This document shows, piece by piece, positions 33,618 through 44,443 of a DNA stretch of 64,000 nt. The notes below the pieces were generated by a model. The model was not told the origin of the DNA and ran no database searches. It saw only the letters and a list, made by a program, of their open reading frames with translations. Made by a program: the position numbers and the translations under genes. Each line of letters starts with the position of its first letter. Positions within the stretch are counted from its first letter, which is position 1. This DNA is from Kryptolebias marmoratus (Eukaryota; Chordata; Actinopteri; Cyprinodontiformes; Rivulidae): contig NC_051453.1 of the NCBI RefSeq assembly GCF_001649575.2, positions 20,564,893 to 20,628,892 on the forward strand, in the 5' to 3' direction.

Positions 33618-34090
33618 GTGTCATGATGCGGGGAAAAGGAGGCAAACCCAGAGCACAGACTCATGATATAAAAGAAACTAATTTATAAAAATAAAGGATA
33701 AACAAAAACAAAGAGCTGACGAGGCAGCAACACAAAACAAAAACTAAATCCAAGAACTAAGGCAGGAACAGGACAACTAAGACATAACCAGGGACACCAT
33801 GAGCAGAACGGACCACAAACGGAACAGACCATAAATACAGAGCAATGATCCAGCAGAGAAGTGGAGAGAGTAAGCGGGTTTTAAGCACAGAGGGAAGTCA
33901 AGTGAAGTGGGCACAGGTGAGTGATAATCATTGCAAGCAGGAGGAGATGGGCGTGGCAGATAAACAAATGAGAAACTGGGGAGAAGTGAATGATGACCAG
34001 AACACAAGAAACAGAACATACAAAGACAAAACATGAAACAAGGGTCTAAAATACAAAATAAATCAAAAACAACACCCAAAATCCCTACAA
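33618..34090 (-). mobile_element. CTGTYA...TGACA MITE, copy 1 (473 bp), TTA target duplication
   Basis: Minus-strand reading starts TTGTAGGGATTTTGGGTGTT. It passes through TCATTCACTTCTCCCCAGTT, TGCCACGCCCATCTCC, CACTCACCTGTGCCCACTTC and TTTGTTTTTGTTTATCCTTT, and ends CCTCCTTTTCCCCGCATCAT-GACAC. It aligns along its length with the 476-bp copy at 43851-44326. The + strand flanks are TTA at 33615-33617 and 34091-34093, a 3-bp target duplication, as in PIF/Harbinger elements (TWA). No transposase. Open frames in it are shadows. Confidence 0.7.
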
Positions 34091-34093
34091 TTA

Positions 34094-34905
34094 GGAAGAG
34101 ATAAATTTATTGAGTCTGATTTTTTTCACATCTTACCAAATGTCTATATTTAATGTGAAACATTTTACAAAGTCCTATACTGAGACTGTGTTCAGTCTAA
34201 TTCATCAGCAGTTCTACTAACCTCCCAACAAAAGACAACAGATAAGTATAGCAACAAGCTAACAGTTAATGTTGCATGTCAGAAAACATAGAGACTTAGT
34301 CATTGGAAAAAAAAATCTGAGTAACAGAAAGTAAAATAACTGTTTGCTGTTTGTTTAAGGATTGGTCTGTAAGTATAAACTAGCTTAACTTATACTCTGT
34401 TCAAAATGTTCACTCGTTCATTCACTCTCTCACTAAGTACACTGTGGTCACTATATAATGGACTAAGTAAGAAATAGGGACAACCCAGTGTTTTTGCTTT
34501 TCTAACACTACTGCAGCAGAATTTCATAAATGTGTGCCAAGTATTCACTGTCAGGAGTTGGTATCATAATTTTATATGTACTTTACCATGGAGCTGATTT
34601 AAAAGAATCAAAAACGTTAACAACCAATGGGTGAGGAAAGATAAACCAGAAACCATGAAGGTTTTAATCTGTAGGAGGAAACAGCAAAGGTTGGAATGTT
34701 CATAGGTAAGCAGAAGGTTGAATGTTAAATTTCTATTGATTTTATTTAGGTCCTTCGTTGCTTTGTTGCCTTGCAGGGTTTTGAGGGGAAGAGATGGGAT
34801 TCTAGGAGTTTAGCAGAGGTAAGTGTGATTCTTTGGATGAGGCGAGAAAGTGGACAGGCAGAGCTGGTAGGAAGGCTGAGATGACTTCTCCTTACTTGCA
34901 TTCAA
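34094..34905. other. Gene-free DNA
   Basis: Nothing recognised. Confidence 0.5.
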
Positions 34906-35270
34906 CTGTTATGATTTAGGGTTTTCTTGATTGATTTTTGTATTTGCTTTTTTGTCCTTGTCTTTGTATTGTTTTGTCTTCTTTATGCCTTGGTTCTGTT
35001 TTGTCACCGTTCACCTGTCCTCTCCTCAGTAGTTTTCCGGTTAAGTGCTATATACTCACCTTCCCTCTGCTCAGTAATTCTCCGGTCTGCCTGCCATGCC
35101 CACCTCACCTGTTCCTCGTCACATCCCAGCTGTAACCCATTTCCCACTCACCCTCAGTTTCTTTAAAACCGGTTCCTTTTCATTCATGCCTCGCTGGTTC
35201 ATTCCTCTCCTTCATGTCTGCTTTTTTGATGCTTGTCGGTGGTTTGTCTAACGGTTCTCTTTGTGCTAAA
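34906..35270 (+). mobile_element. CTGTYA MITE, copy 2 (3'-truncated)
   Basis: Begins CTGTTATGATTTAGGGTTTT, then GCCTGCCATGCCCACCTCAC, CAGTTTCTTTAAAACCGG, TCATTCATGCCTCGCTGGTT. These match the order of blocks in the copies at 33618-34090 and 43851-44326. The AATAAATTTTT / TGACAG 3' end is missing, so it stops about 365 bp in. Confidence 0.6.
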
Positions 35271-35394
35271 AAAGGACATAATGTCAATTTATAGCAGGTT
35301 TTCTTTTTTTCAAATTGGATGCTTCTGTTGCTGGAACCAATCTGCAGCGTTTTATTATATATCTGTTAGCCCACCCTACAAATAACACTGCACA

Positions 35395-35715
35395 TATGTG
35401 TATTTGGCAAAGTTTAATACAAAGTTTGTTTCACAATACGAAGCTCTCATAGTATGTGTTGGGGATGGCTCTCAGCTATTACCACATAAAACTTTGGCTC
35501 AATACCTGTACAAATGAGTTATGGCCGTATTTTTGTTTTGTTTCCTAAGGTCAGTTGGCTTTGGTGGCGATCTTGAATTGCTTTGAGTCCAAAAGTTAAT
35601 CAGTTGTAGATGTACATCCAACTATTACATTCTGAGAGTTTAATTAAATTTTGTCCAGTGGTTTATGAGATATTTTGCTAACATGACAAACAAATTAACA
35701 CATACATAACCATGC
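35395..35715 (-). repeat. 305-bp-unit dispersed repeat, copy H (inverted)
   Basis: On the + strand it reads ATAGTATGTGTTGGGGATGG, CTCAGCTATTACCACATAAA, CTAAGGTCAGTTGGCTTTGG, CTTGAATTGCTTTGAGTCCA, AATCAGTTGTAGATGTACAT and GTGGTTTATGAGATATTTTG, which is the reverse complement of one full unit. Ends at ...TTTTGCTAACATGAC. Confidence 0.75.
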
Positions 35716-36449
35716 CCAAAACGTTAGCACCTGCCTTTTGCCTTTAAACAGCAGGGAAGTGGACAACTCGTACACAGCTCTAGACACAGGCTAAGATAAA
35801 AACCTGTATGTTTGTCAAAGTAATGACAGAATCCACTTGTCAGTGATGACAACGACACACCTTCCAAGACTAAAACATCTCTAAGACAGCACAACTTTGT
35901 CTTTTTGACAGCAGTTAACTGTTTAAAGACATATGAACCTCTACCTTCAATATGTCTACAGTAAGTTATTTTCTTGATATCACTCTTGTGACAAATAAAG
36001 ACAGATTATCTTATTCCTTGTCGTTTTGGCATGGCTCTCCTTGGCTTTTTTACTTTGCTTGCCTCTTCAGGTCCTAATTTCCGGCAGTGCTGGTCAAATG
36101 GATTTCTTTTCAGGGCAGGTTGTGACTTGAGAGCTACATATTTGGTAATTCTCTGTTAACCCACTCACCGTCTGAAGCATGCTATTTGAAAGAAACTGTT
36201 TAGAAAATGTCTGCTTCCACGTATTATAGACATTTATGCTAGCTAGGACTATAACACTTCCACTCACTCCTCAACATGTGCAGTCTGTGAAGGTCTTAAC
36301 ATGACATACAGTACATGCTTTTTCTTTCTTTGTTGCATATTATCTATAAACATACACTTGTTCATTCATTAATTTTCTATACATTGCTTTCCTTTTTCAG
36401 GGTCAAAAGGACATACATTTGTTTTTATTTAAAACAATTCACTGCATCT
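35716..36449. other. Gene-free DNA
   Basis: Nothing recognised. Confidence 0.5.
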
Positions 36450-36450
36450 A

Positions 36451-36760
36451 ATGTCTACACTTGTTCTGTTAGATCTCAGTGCTACATTACACAGGCTTGG
36501 TTATGATATTGGGATTACAGGAAAAGTGCTAAAATGGTTTAAATCATATTTATTTGATAGATTTCAGTTTGTTCATGTTAATAATGAATCTTCTTCATAT
36601 ACCAGAGTTAGTCATGGAGTTCCTCATGGTTCAGTTATTGAACCAATGTTATTAGACAGCATGGGATAACATTTTCATTGTTATGTTGATGATACTCAGT
36701 TATATTTATCCATGAACTATGACAAATCCAATCAGTTACTCAGATTACACACGTTTTAGA
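36451..36760 (+). pseudogene. L2-like LINE reverse-transcriptase fragment with YVDD box
   Basis: The frame reads LVLLDLSATLHRLGYDIGIT, GKVLKWFKSYLFDRFQFVHV, NNESSSYTRVSHGVPHGSV and, after a stop, HCYVDDTQLYLSMNYDKSNQ. This is the palm domain of a common teleost L2-like LINE. The intact protein has LLDLSAAFDTVDH before the RLGxxxGI block; about a dozen residues are deleted here. The segment between GSVIEP and HFHCYVDD has also collapsed. The catalytic xxDD box survives. Both the 5' and 3' parts of the element are missing. Confidence 0.8.
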
Positions 36761-37239
36761 GACATAAATACCCAAATGACTCTTAATCTTCTGCTTTTAA
36801 ATAAGAATCCAGACCCATTTCTACTTTAATGAAAATTATGGGGGTTGTAAATTATACCAAATGAGTTATATGTTTCATAAGTTTTTTTAAATACCTCCAC
36901 CCACTGGCACAGATCTGAAATGTTACATATGTCACTTTGGATGTACATGGTAAGTTTATTCTGCATTTAGAAATAGATTGTCTAAACAGTTGTTTTGTTT
37001 TTAACAAAGAATTTTCTTTTTATTTGCAACTTCTTAACATGTATGATGATCAGAACATTGCTTGGTTTTGTTTACCAAGTACTTCTTCTTCTTCAAAAAA
37101 AAACTGCCTCATATTGGAGGTACTTTTGCCAATGTTACTACAGAAAGCTAAATATGAGGAATATTTAATAAACTAAAAACAACATGAGCATGTGGAAAAG
37201 GTGTGCTAAAACAGAACAGAGATGAATATTATGTGAAGT
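36761..37239. other. Gene-free DNA
   Basis: Nothing recognised; may include the decayed remainder of the LINE. Confidence 0.45.
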
Positions 37240-38654
37240 CTATGCCATGCTCAAACAACCATTCGCATGGATATTTTGGATGTCTAGCCTAAGCCAAATG
37301 GTAACATTTAAAGCAATTTCTTTCCTCTGTGAAGCAAAGGCGCACATCTCATTTTTTTCACAGATGATGGTGGTTGCATTCACTTTGCAATTTTTGCAAC
37401 AACCTCTCTTGTCACATTTTACAGGCCAGTGTGCAACTTTGTCAGTGCGGACATCATCTGGAACTCCAACATGAACTCTCATGGGCTGTAGAGGTGGTGA
37501 TGAGATGTTCTGTGATGGACGCCCCATTTGAGAGTTCAAAAGAATCAGGCTTGTGGCAACTTCTTCCTGGAACCTCCTTTGTTTCAGTGGCTTTTGGACA
37601 CCAAGTAGTTTGCAATCAAAGCGGTAAATCAACCATGTATTAACCATGCTGAGTCGGAATAGGTAGAGATACTACCTCTGGAACTTCATGTGGTACTTGT
37701 ACCTTGAAATGCATGCATCAAGAAGGTCAATCCTGCCCATGAATGTGTTGTACTCCCTCACAAAGTATGGCTTTTTGTCCTCAACAAATGCCTTGTCTGA
37801 TTTGCTCTAGCAGAAGACTATCTTGAGGCTCAGGTGAACAATAGGATGAGATCAGGGTAACAGACTTGTTGTCATACCACTTCACAATGACCATGTAAGG
37901 TCTTCTTCCCAGTGCCACCTTGATAAACAACAAAGTCATGGAGAGTTCCAGACGATGAGCAGCGGGCCCAAATTTTTAATCTCCAAGGGTGGGGCTTTCC
38001 CTTCACCTACTGCCTTATTGGGCTGTGTGTCCTTCTAAAAGAAACCATTTACTCATCAACAGAGTTGTGCTCCTCTGGGATGATATCCAGGCATTGTTTG
38101 CGAAACATATCAAGCTATGGACGGATCTTCCAGCACTTATCCTCTGCATGTCAGTTTGACAAATCTGTATTGTCAATGAAATGAAGAGATGCCAGCAGGG
38201 TCTGAAATCAGTTGCGTGACATATTATCTGCCACCACTGGACACCTTGTATCATTTTCCTTGTATGCTTGATTTCCTGGCATTTGGCAAAGACCCATAAG
38301 TAGACCGAGGCCAATCAGTATTTCTAATTCTTTAACCGTGGTATTAATATTTCTCTGATGGTTACATTTTTGTACACTGTATACATTTGTTTGTTCCATT
38401 AGAAACTGTAGAATCTCTTCTGTGATGAACTTTCTGAAGTACTCAAGTGGAGTATGGATCTCATCAGGAGGTTTGGCACAGGGTCCATTGAATGTGCTCT
38501 CAGGGGTTTCCAAAGTTTCTCCAAGAAGTTTTTGTCCTTTGATGGCTGACTTTTGCTACGCAGGGTTTATTTGAGTTAAATGTGGCTCTGTATCTAAATT
38601 ACTAGAATCACATTTGTCTGAGTCGCTAGACCCACTTGATTCATCACTCTCCAT
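37240..38654 (-). pseudogene. piggyBac transposase (PGBD-like), inactivated
   Basis: Minus-strand translation from the ATG at 38654 starts MESDESSGSSDSDKC. It then runs through PPDEIHTPLEYFRKFITEEI, IGLGLLMGLCQMPGN, FQTLLASLHFIDNTDLSN, the SVDE motif holding the first catalytic Asp, THSPIRQ, VKGKPHPW, KIWARCSSSGTLHDF..VYQGG and a Cys-rich C-terminal tail (CDKRGCCKNCK). The order matches DDE_Tnp_1_7 proteins of PGBD type. It is dead: in-frame stops occur after N-SRN, SN, IRP, VDE and PIRQ, among others, and one C-terminal zinc-binding Cys is replaced (IICEKNEMC). The last 135 codons (37647-37240) are open. Terminal repeats and the TTAA duplication were not found. A short palindrome (CAGTGACAC..GTGTCACTG, 38688-38707) just upstream may belong to the 5' end. 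Confidence 0.8.
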
Positions 38655-38969
38655 GTAATAAGAAACCTTTCTCAATGTTAAAAGGGGCAGTGACACCAGT
38701 GTCACTGTGGGTCCTTATGGACAAGACAGAAGTTGCGGTTTTTGGGCCTGAGCATCTTAGAAATAAACTTTGCTGCCTTTCACTTCCTCTGGATGGCATT
38801 AACTTGGACTCCTGATATTTTTTGATGAACCTCTGGCTTACACTTGCACCTGAGCTATCCTTAGTTATGCTGCTACATGCTTACACTACCAGAAGACATA
38901 TTGACCACATTTCATAACTCTGTTGTCTTTATTCTCTGTGTTGGTATTATTGCTGTCAGTAACTTTGTT
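38655..38969. other. Spacer, possibly piggyBac 5' flank
   Basis: Contains the 9+9-bp palindrome at 38688-38707 and GTGGGTCCTTATGGAC, a sequence type seen near fish piggyBac ends. No gene. Confidence 0.35.
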
Positions 38970-39390
38970 TTCCTTCCTAGAGAAACTACACCTGGACCAA
39001 TCTTGTGTTTGTCTGTGTCTTTTTTTTTCTGTCAACACAAATCCCAGCCAGTCAAGACAGATGGCCGCCCATCCCGGTTCTGGTTCTGCTGTAGGTTTCT
39101 TCCTGTTAAAGAGAAGTGGTTCCTTTCCACTCTTGCAATATGCTGCTCAGGATGAATGATTGAGCCACAATGAAGATTCAAGACAATCTGCTGGTTTTCC
39201 TTAGATTACTTTTTACTAACTGGTATTTAACAATCTACTGTATGTGAATGTATATCATCATAATTGGACTGAATTTCCTGTAACTGGATTTGAATCTGAC
39301 TTGAATTGTTATTTTTGCTGAAAGTGTTCTAAGACAATTTTTGTTGTGAACTCGGTCTGTATAAATAAACTGTATTGAATCGATGTGTTC
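38970..39390 (+). repeat. LINE 3'-UTR-type teleost repeat, copy 2
   Basis: GAGAAACTACACCTGGACCA, CAGATGGCCGCCCATCCCGG, TAGGTTTCTTCCTGTTAAAG, GTTCCTTTCCACTCTTGC, then TTTGAATCTGACTTGAATTG, GTATAAATAAACTGTATTGA. Same block order as 18480-18900 with a better-preserved tail. Confidence 0.85.
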
Positions 39391-40371
39391 ATGAGTAATT
39401 CTAAAAACTATTTCAGAAGCAAATCTTCTCAATTCATTGCTTGAAGTATTTTTTTAAAAAACACATAGCTATCTGCTGTGGAGAGTTGCTTTGGTAAATG
39501 GTTTGTGAATGATTGGATAAAACTGGCTGCTAAATTTCTGCCCTAACAGTTCTATTTCTTTTATAGGTCTGTGTTGTGCATCGTTATACAGTTAAGAGGT
39601 ATATTTACTAAAGCAATCCACAGTAAATCCTTGTCTTGGGGCGGTATCACCAGGTTTGTCACCATATGGTGTGAGCCTGCAACCCTCCAGTCATCCACCT
39701 AAACTGTGCTGTCAAGCTGCAGCCTTTTAAAACACAACACACAGTCTACTGATTAACATTTTCAGGCTGTGGCTCTGAAAATTAGGCCTTGGCTTTATGT
39801 ACAAAATCTGTTTCCCTTAAATGATTCATGTGCTCCAATATGTTAAGACTGGGAATTATACGTCTGATATTTATTTCATTGTATCATGCCCTTGGAAACA
39901 AATAGAAGTTTATGCTGAGGATGAAATATTAAAATCAGATCTGTAAAATAAATAAGTAGAAAGACCAGTATACATATTTACAAGAGACATGGTGTGATAG
40001 TTGAAAATAAATGAGAGCTCATCTAGCATACTAAGAAAATGATGTACAATGAGGCAAAAGTGCTTTGGGATATTTTTGTAGAAATAATTTATGAGTTGAA
40101 ATGAATCATTTATTCACCCAAGCTTAAAGTATTTATCTAAACTGAATGCACTCTGCATTGGTTTTTATAGCTCAACATTTAGAAATGCTTTAAAAAGAGG
40201 AATGGAGTAATAACTGATTCTGTCTGAGGAACACACGATAATGTCAATAAGGTGTAAGAACGCCTACTAGTCATAGTAAAACTAACTGTTGAGAAAAGTT
40301 AACCCCCTTTGAACTGGATGTCTTTTTTATCAGAAAGGTGAATTAAGAAGTTTTTGACTGTGTCTGTTTAT
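39391..40371. other. Gene-free DNA
   Basis: Nothing recognised. Confidence 0.5.
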
Positions 40372-40885
40372 ATATGCATGTGTTTGTGTGTCTGTTTACA
40401 AAATATCTAATGAACCACTAGACGGATTTTAATGAAACTTGAAGAAAGGAACAATGGCAGTACATCTACAACTAATTTGGTTTTGGATTGAACTCAATTC
40501 AAGATGGCTGCAACAGTCAATTGACCTTAGAAAAATTGTTTATAGCTCAGTCAGTTTTACAGATACTAACCTAAAGTTTGGTGTAGTAGTAAAATGAAAC
40601 TGATTGACAACACTGTGTGCAATGTTTGCAATGCAATGTTTCACTGCCTGTGAATTAACAGATAACAAAATATTTTTTTAAATGATGCTATTACCAATTT
40701 GTAGTCAATTCTATTTGTTAGCAAAATATCTTATAAACCACTGGAAGGATTTAAAAAAAAAGACTTTTGGAAAATGAACATAGAAAATACATCTACAACT
40801 TATTAACTTTTAGAGTTACCCCATTTAAAGGTGGCTTCTACAGCCAACTTACATTGGAAAACACTAGAATGGCTATAATTCATTC
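40372..40885 (+). repeat. 305-bp-unit dispersed repeat, copy I (two units)
   Basis: Unit starts at 40394 (GTTTACAAAATATCTAATGA) and 40717 (GTTAGCAAAATATCTTATAA), 323 bp apart. The first unit holds CAAGATGGCTGCAACAGTCA and AAGTTTGGTGTAGTAGTAAA. The second is cut by the following repeat after CACTAGAATGGCTATAATTC. Confidence 0.8.
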
Positions 40886-40889
40886 TATT

Positions 40890-41090
40890 TTAGATATCCA
40901 TCCATCCATTTTATTGATAGTGCCTATCTCCAGCCATCACTGTGTGAGAGGCAGGGGACACTCTGGACAGATTGCAAGTCTATCAAAGGTACACATAAAG
41001 ACAAACAAGACAAACAATTATACAAACTCTCACCCACATCTAGTGAATATTTAGAGTTACCAATAAACCTAGCATGCATGTTTTTGACCC
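40890..41090 (+). repeat. Teleost dispersed repeat 'ATCCATCCATTTT' family, copy 2
   Basis: TATCCATCCATCCATTTTAT, TGCCTATCTCCAGCCATCAC, GTGAGAGGCAGGGGACACTC, AGACAAACAAGACAAACAAT and AGAGTTACCAATAAACCTAG, then CATGCATGTTTTTG: the complete block series. It directly interrupts copy I. Confidence 0.8.
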
Positions 41091-42124
41091 TTTTATAAGT
41101 TAGTTTGTAAACCACAACTACACATCTAATTCAATCTTGAAGTGATGATTTTGACTGTAATCTAATTTAATGAGGCCAAATACTAAATTTCAAATTATTT
41201 TCAAAAAGTACAGCATCGGTAATTACATCAACCATACTGTAGTAAAAAACTTGTAAATGTTGAGGAAATGTCTTTGCGGAAGGTGTTATTAGCGTATTAT
41301 TATCATAAATTAGCATTATACAAAGAATTAGCATAAAATGTAAAAAGCCATGTGTTTCTTGGTGTGGATATATGGAATCATCATACTTCTGACAAATAAA
41401 AGCTGTTAATCCATTTTGCTTTTCACATATCAAAAGGCTGTTTTTGAAAAGTGCTCTGTTTTATAACTGGAGGGTACACTTTGTATGCTTTTTTACCCTC
41501 ACCCCCTCCCCTCCTTTGCCACCCCTCCACTCTTCGTTTCTGAAGAAAGCTAGGTGTTAACACTACAGAAGCAAGAGGAGTCAGAAAAAAATCCTGCAGG
41601 TACCCTGTGGGTATCTTTCAAATTAATCGTCTGGCTGCTCTGTCTTATGTGCAGTTTTGAAACATTAACAAGACCTTTGAGAGCAGAGGAGAAGGGGAGA
41701 GGGAGAGGACACGGCATGATGGTCTTTAATGTTTTATTGAACAGATACAAATTATTTTGGCCTTGGCCTTCGTTGTTTGGTGGAAGTCAGTGAGAAAGCA
41801 AGTCAGGGCATGCCAAAGGCTCTGTGAGGGGACAAAGGAGGAGGTGGCTGACTCTTAAAGCCACATCCACTGTAGTTGTTTATTCCTTTCTGGAGGAGAA
41901 TAGAACCACAATAAACACACAAGTTGTACAATTGAATGTCTAAACAGGACATATGCTCCAAACCCTTTATCTGTGAAGTCAATTGGATCTTAAAAATAAG
42001 AAAAATGGACATTTTGTTAAGGATTTGTAGTTCACAGTTAGATTTACATGTGATGTTATTATGAAAAGAAGTTGTATAATTGATTTTGCTCATTCTAATT
42101 TAGTGAGTATAAAAGCAATTTATA
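41091..42124. other. Gene-free DNA
   Basis: No gene. A C/T-rich patch at 41490-41540 and open frames on both strands over 41550-41793 match nothing. Confidence 0.5.
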
Positions 42125-42480
42125 TTGCATTAGTTTCTTACATACCTTGTAGCCGCCAGGTACAAAGTGGGTATGTATCCAGTACACACCCTTTAAGCAC
42201 CAGATATGAACTATGTACATACCTTCTAGGTACTCACTAAGTACCAGATGCATACCTGGTAAATATCGTTAAAGCCCCAGGTATGAACCGGGTAGAAAAC
42301 CGGTACGTACCGGGTACATACTGATTTGTATTGGTTGCTTACACAGTATGTACTGGATACATACCTAATACTTACAGGGTACAATTTCAATAGGTACTAG
42401 GTATGTACCCAATATGTACCTTACAAGCACCAGGTACAAACTGGGTATGCACCCGATAAGGACCCAGCAGGTACAGAGCT
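42125..42480. repeat. Degenerate GTAC motif array 2 (near-palindromic words)
   Basis: About twenty copies of words such as AGGTACAAACTGGGTATG, GGTACGTACC, AGGTACTAGGTATGTACC and CAGGTATGAACCGGGTA. Because GGTAC and GTACC alternate, the region is close to self-complementary over short spans. Vocabulary shared with 1940-2170 and 55190-55460; this array is the most GC-rich of the three. Confidence 0.7.
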
Positions 42481-42614
42481 GTAATATGTGTTGCTACATT
42501 TAATGTAAACTCACCTACCCCAGTGAACTCAGAATATAAAATTGGTGAAAATGGGAACCTCAGGTAGGTTCACAGGTAAAAACATTCCCAAATCTCCCTT
42601 TACTTTGTTACCTA
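42481..42614. other. Spacer before the Tc1 element
   Basis: Ends with the TA target dinucleotide at 42613-42614. Confidence 0.6.
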
Positions 42615-42804
42615 CACTGCCTGGCCAAAAAAAAGTCACCTACTGGATTTAACGAAGCAAATAGGTACGAGCCTTCTACTGGATAATTACTGCATGGGCA
42701 ATTATGTTTCAGCTGGTAACAAGTTATTTAACCCCAACTGGTGCAATCAGTTGCTTCTCACTTCTTAAACAACCTTGTTGAAAGACACATCCCATGGTAG
42801 TGGA

Positions 42805-43841
42805 AAAGATGTCAGTCTGAGAAGGGTCAAATCATTGGCATGCATCAAGCAAAGAAAACATCTAAGGAGATTGCTTAAACTATTAAAATTGGGTTAAGAA
42901 ACACTATTTAAACGCATTATTTACACATTATTTAAAACTGGAGGGCTAGTGGGGACCCATCGACTTCGAGGAAGAAATGTGGCTGGAAAAAAATCCTGAA
43001 TGATCGTAATCGTTGATCACTTAAAGGTGTGATGAAATCAAATGGAAGAAAAACAACAGTAGAACACCGGGCTACATTTAACAGTGAAAGTAAGAGCATT
43101 TCCACATGCACAATGCAAAGGGAACTCAGGGGATTGGGACTGAACAGCTGTGTAGCCTTAAGAAAACCACTAATCAGTGAGGCTATTCGGAAAAAAAGGC
43201 TTCAATTTGCTAGGGAGCATAAAGATTGGACTCTGGAGCAATGGAAGAAGGTCACGTGGTCTGATGAGTCCAGATTTACCCTGTTCCAGAGTGATGGGTG
43301 CATCAGGGTCAGAAGAGAGGCAGGTGAAGTGTTGCACCCATCATGCCTAGTGCCTACTGTACAAGCCTGTAGGGGCAGTGCTATGATCTGGGGTTGCTGC
43401 AGTTGGTCAGGTCTAGCTTCAGCAACAGTATGTGCTCATAGAATGAGGTCAGCTGACTACCTGAATATACTGAATGACCAGGTTATTCCATCAATGGATT
43501 TTTTCTTTCCTGATGGCACAGGCATTTTCCAAGATGAAAATGTCAGGATTCATTGGGCTCGAATTGTGAAAGAGTGGTTCAGGGAGCATCAGATATCATT
43601 TTAACACATGGATTGGCCACCACATAGTCCAGACCTTAACCCTATTGAGAATCTTTGGGATGTGCTAGAGAAGGCTTTGCACAGCGGTCAGATTCTACCA
43701 TCATCAATGCAAGATCTTGGCGAAAAATTAATGCAACACTGGATGAAAATAAATCTTGTGACATTGCAAAAGTTTATCAAAACAATGCCACAGCGAATGT
43801 GTGCTGTAATCAAAGCTAAAGGCGGTCCAACAAAACATTAG
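42805..43841 (+). pseudogene. Tc1-like DDE transposase, inactivated
   Basis: The helix-turn-helix part (IIGMHQAKKTSKEIA) is followed by stops and frame changes up to about 43020. The 191-codon frame at 43029-43604 then carries [20 protein letters not shown], the first catalytic Asp in [27 protein letters not shown], and the second Asp in [16 protein letters not shown] stop at 43602-43604 interrupts the core. The frame resumes at 43608 with MDWPPHSPDLNPIENLWDVL, which holds the catalytic Glu of the DD34E triad, and ends GGPTKH at 43841. All three catalytic positions are thus retained, but the N-terminal breaks and central stop exclude activity. The typical Tc1 family protein is about 340 residues. 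Confidence 0.9.
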
Positions 43842-43850
43842 AGTGTGTAA

Positions 43851-44326
43851 CTGTTAGGATTTGAGTTTTTGTATTAAGTTTGTAGTCTTGTGTTAAGTTT
43901 GAGTTATTGTTTATTTTATTCAGTTATCTTGTTAGTTTGGTTCTTGTTCTTTTTGTCTTTGTTCCCTGTGCCTCAGCCATCATTCACTTCTCCTCAGTCT
44001 ATCTTTTGTCTGCCTGCCACGCCCATCTACACTTGTCCCAAGCCTTGCAATCTTCTCACCTGTGCCCACTTCCCCTAATTGCCTCCTGCCTTTAAAACCT
44101 GGTCATCTCCTCTACTTAATGGCTGGTTCATTGTCCCTGTTATGCTCATTGTCTATTGTCCATGGTTCATTGTCTCTCGTCTTGTCTTGCCGCTTTGGAT
44201 TTTGTTCAGTTTATTTTTTTGCTGCCATGTCAGCTTTTTGTTTTTGTTTGTTTATGAATAAATTTTTGTTTTCACTTATAGAAGTCTGCAGTCTCGGTTC
44301 ACCTCGTTCTCCTCGCCCCTTGACAG
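43851..44326 (+). mobile_element. CTGTYA...TGACAG MITE, copy 3 (476 bp), nested in Tc1
   Basis: Starts CTGTTAGGATTTGAGTTTTT and ends CTCGCCCCTTGACAG. TAA lies on both sides (43848-43850 and 44327-44329), a 3-bp duplication. Removing it restores a normal Tc1 3' end (GAGTGTGTAA-TCTTTTTT). Internal blocks (TCATTCACTTCTCCTCAGTC, CTGCCACGCCCATC, TTTGTTTATGAATAAATTTT) match copy 1 in order. No transposase; overlapping short frames are by-products. Ends and duplication length suggest PIF/Harbinger, which is inference. Confidence 0.8.
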
Positions 44327-44443
44327 TAATCTTTTTTTTTTTTTTTTGAGACAACTTTTTTTTGGCCAGGCAGTGTATATTGCCATTTGCCAGTGCTCTG
44401 ATTGTTGAGTGACTGAATCAGTAATATAGCACAGCATTTGTTC

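Larger units (their letters stand above)
42615..44375 (+). mobile_element. Tc1/mariner element, full length with nested MITE
   Basis: Both ends are present: CACTGCCTGGCCAAAAAAAA-GT at 42615 and its exact inverted copy ending at 44375, flanked by TA on each side (42613-42614, 44376-44377). These are 22-bp identical terminal repeats. Of the 1761 bp, 476 plus a 3-bp duplication belong to a MITE inserted between the transposase stop and the right end. Without it the element is 1282 bp, a normal Tc1 size. The transposase is inside and broken. Confidence 0.9.

Noticed and set aside
33777..34079. 100-codon minus-strand frame
   Set aside because: Entirely inside the 473-bp MITE; composition by-product.
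43890..44349. Four overlapping + frames after the Tc1 transposase
   Set aside because: They lie within the nested MITE and are read from its T/C-rich sequence.
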